From Pseudomonadota bacterium (GTDB lineage Bacteria; Pseudomonadota; Gammaproteobacteria; Burkholderiales; Burkholderiaceae_B): a stretch of DNA of 59,695 nt. The translations under genes were made by a program, and so were the position numbers. Where the stretch lies: assembly GCA_023387815.1 (NCBI GenBank), contig JAEWHK010000029.1, forward strand, positions 1-59,695. The letters are read 5' to 3'. Position 1 is the stretch's first letter, and each line of letters opens with the position of its first letter. Under the pieces are notes generated by a model. That model saw nothing but the letters and a program-made list of their open reading frames with translations, was not told the origin of the DNA and searched no databases. Positions 59,639 through 59,695 of the stretch are shown here, piece after piece.

Positions 59639-59695
59639 TGGCTGGGGCGGAAGGATTCGAACCTTCGCATGCTGGAATCAAAATCCAGTGCCTTA
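59639..59695 (-). tRNA. tRNA-Gln (anticodon TTG), 5' part outside window
   Basis: The minus strand reads into an anticodon stem CTGGA/TCCAG with loop TTTTGAT, giving anticodon TTG, then a T arm GGTTCGAATCC, acceptor CGCCCCA-type end and an encoded CCA (59639-59641). The D arm and 5' acceptor strand are beyond the window. Context tRNA-Gln-prs-rplY-pth is standard. Confidence 0.93.

Overview
The window is a gene-dense piece of a beta-proteobacterial chromosome. Several neighbourhoods are typical of Burkholderiales: tRNA-Gln-prs-rplY-pth, ribBX-ribH-nusB-thiL-pgpA-pncC, and coaD followed by a YfhL-type ferredoxin. A Bug/TctC-type receptor and aerobic CoA-dependent aromatic degradation fit the family Alcaligenaceae, perhaps Advenella. 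That placement is inferred from gene content and moderate GC, not from a database match. No rRNA operon, prophage or CRISPR array is visible.

Layout. 1-3635: end of yggS, an Lrp regulator, and a divergent pair made of an M20 amidohydrolase and diaminopropionate ammonia-lyase. 3636-5983: groES-groEL behind a sigma32-like/sigma70 promoter and a perfect CIRCE element. 6080-7315: dgkA and pyrF. 7477-11926 (minus): riboflavin, NusB, ThiL, PgpA and PncC housekeeping genes. 12029-20230: a 2-aminobenzoate (anthranilate) CoA pathway with a divergent MarR regulator. 20356-31524: glpD, CYTH-CHAD protein, ftsY, rsmD, coaD, ferredoxin, a MOSC_N-like protein, AsmA and YidB. 31654-36080: a FecI-FecR-FecA-type iron-siderophore signalling unit with Fur boxes. 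36160-41116: LysR regulator, split ThDP-dependent 2-oxoacid decarboxylase, aldehyde dehydrogenase and Bug receptor, bracketed by two near-identical 42-bp promoter elements. 41174-43994: an AT-rich accessory patch with an IS66 transposase remnant, a Phd-like antitoxin plus zeta-like kinase pair, an orphan membrane protein and a heptamer repeat. 43983-45074: ychF. 45380-56193 (minus): a large iron/heme acquisition locus. 56291-59695 (minus): CPBP protease, pth, rplY, prs and tRNA-Gln.

The most notable system is 45380-56193. Behind one Fur-box-like palindrome lie a ChaN-type hemin lipoprotein, an exported S9 oligopeptidase, a TonB-dependent receptor, a surface-lipoprotein candidate with a long Pro/Gln-rich stalk and a TbpB-like C-terminal domain, ExbB, ExbD, TonB and a Slam-type outer-membrane lipoprotein exporter. 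Together they look like a self-contained system: Slam puts the lipoprotein on the surface, the lipoprotein captures a host iron or heme protein, the receptor imports the ligand, TonB-ExbBD powers it, and ChaN and the peptidase process it in the periplasm. The ligand cannot be read from sequence.

A second point is the 42-bp element (39/42 identical) upstream of both the decarboxylase operon and the Bug receptor gene. It ties uptake and catabolism of one unknown carboxylate into a single LysR regulon.
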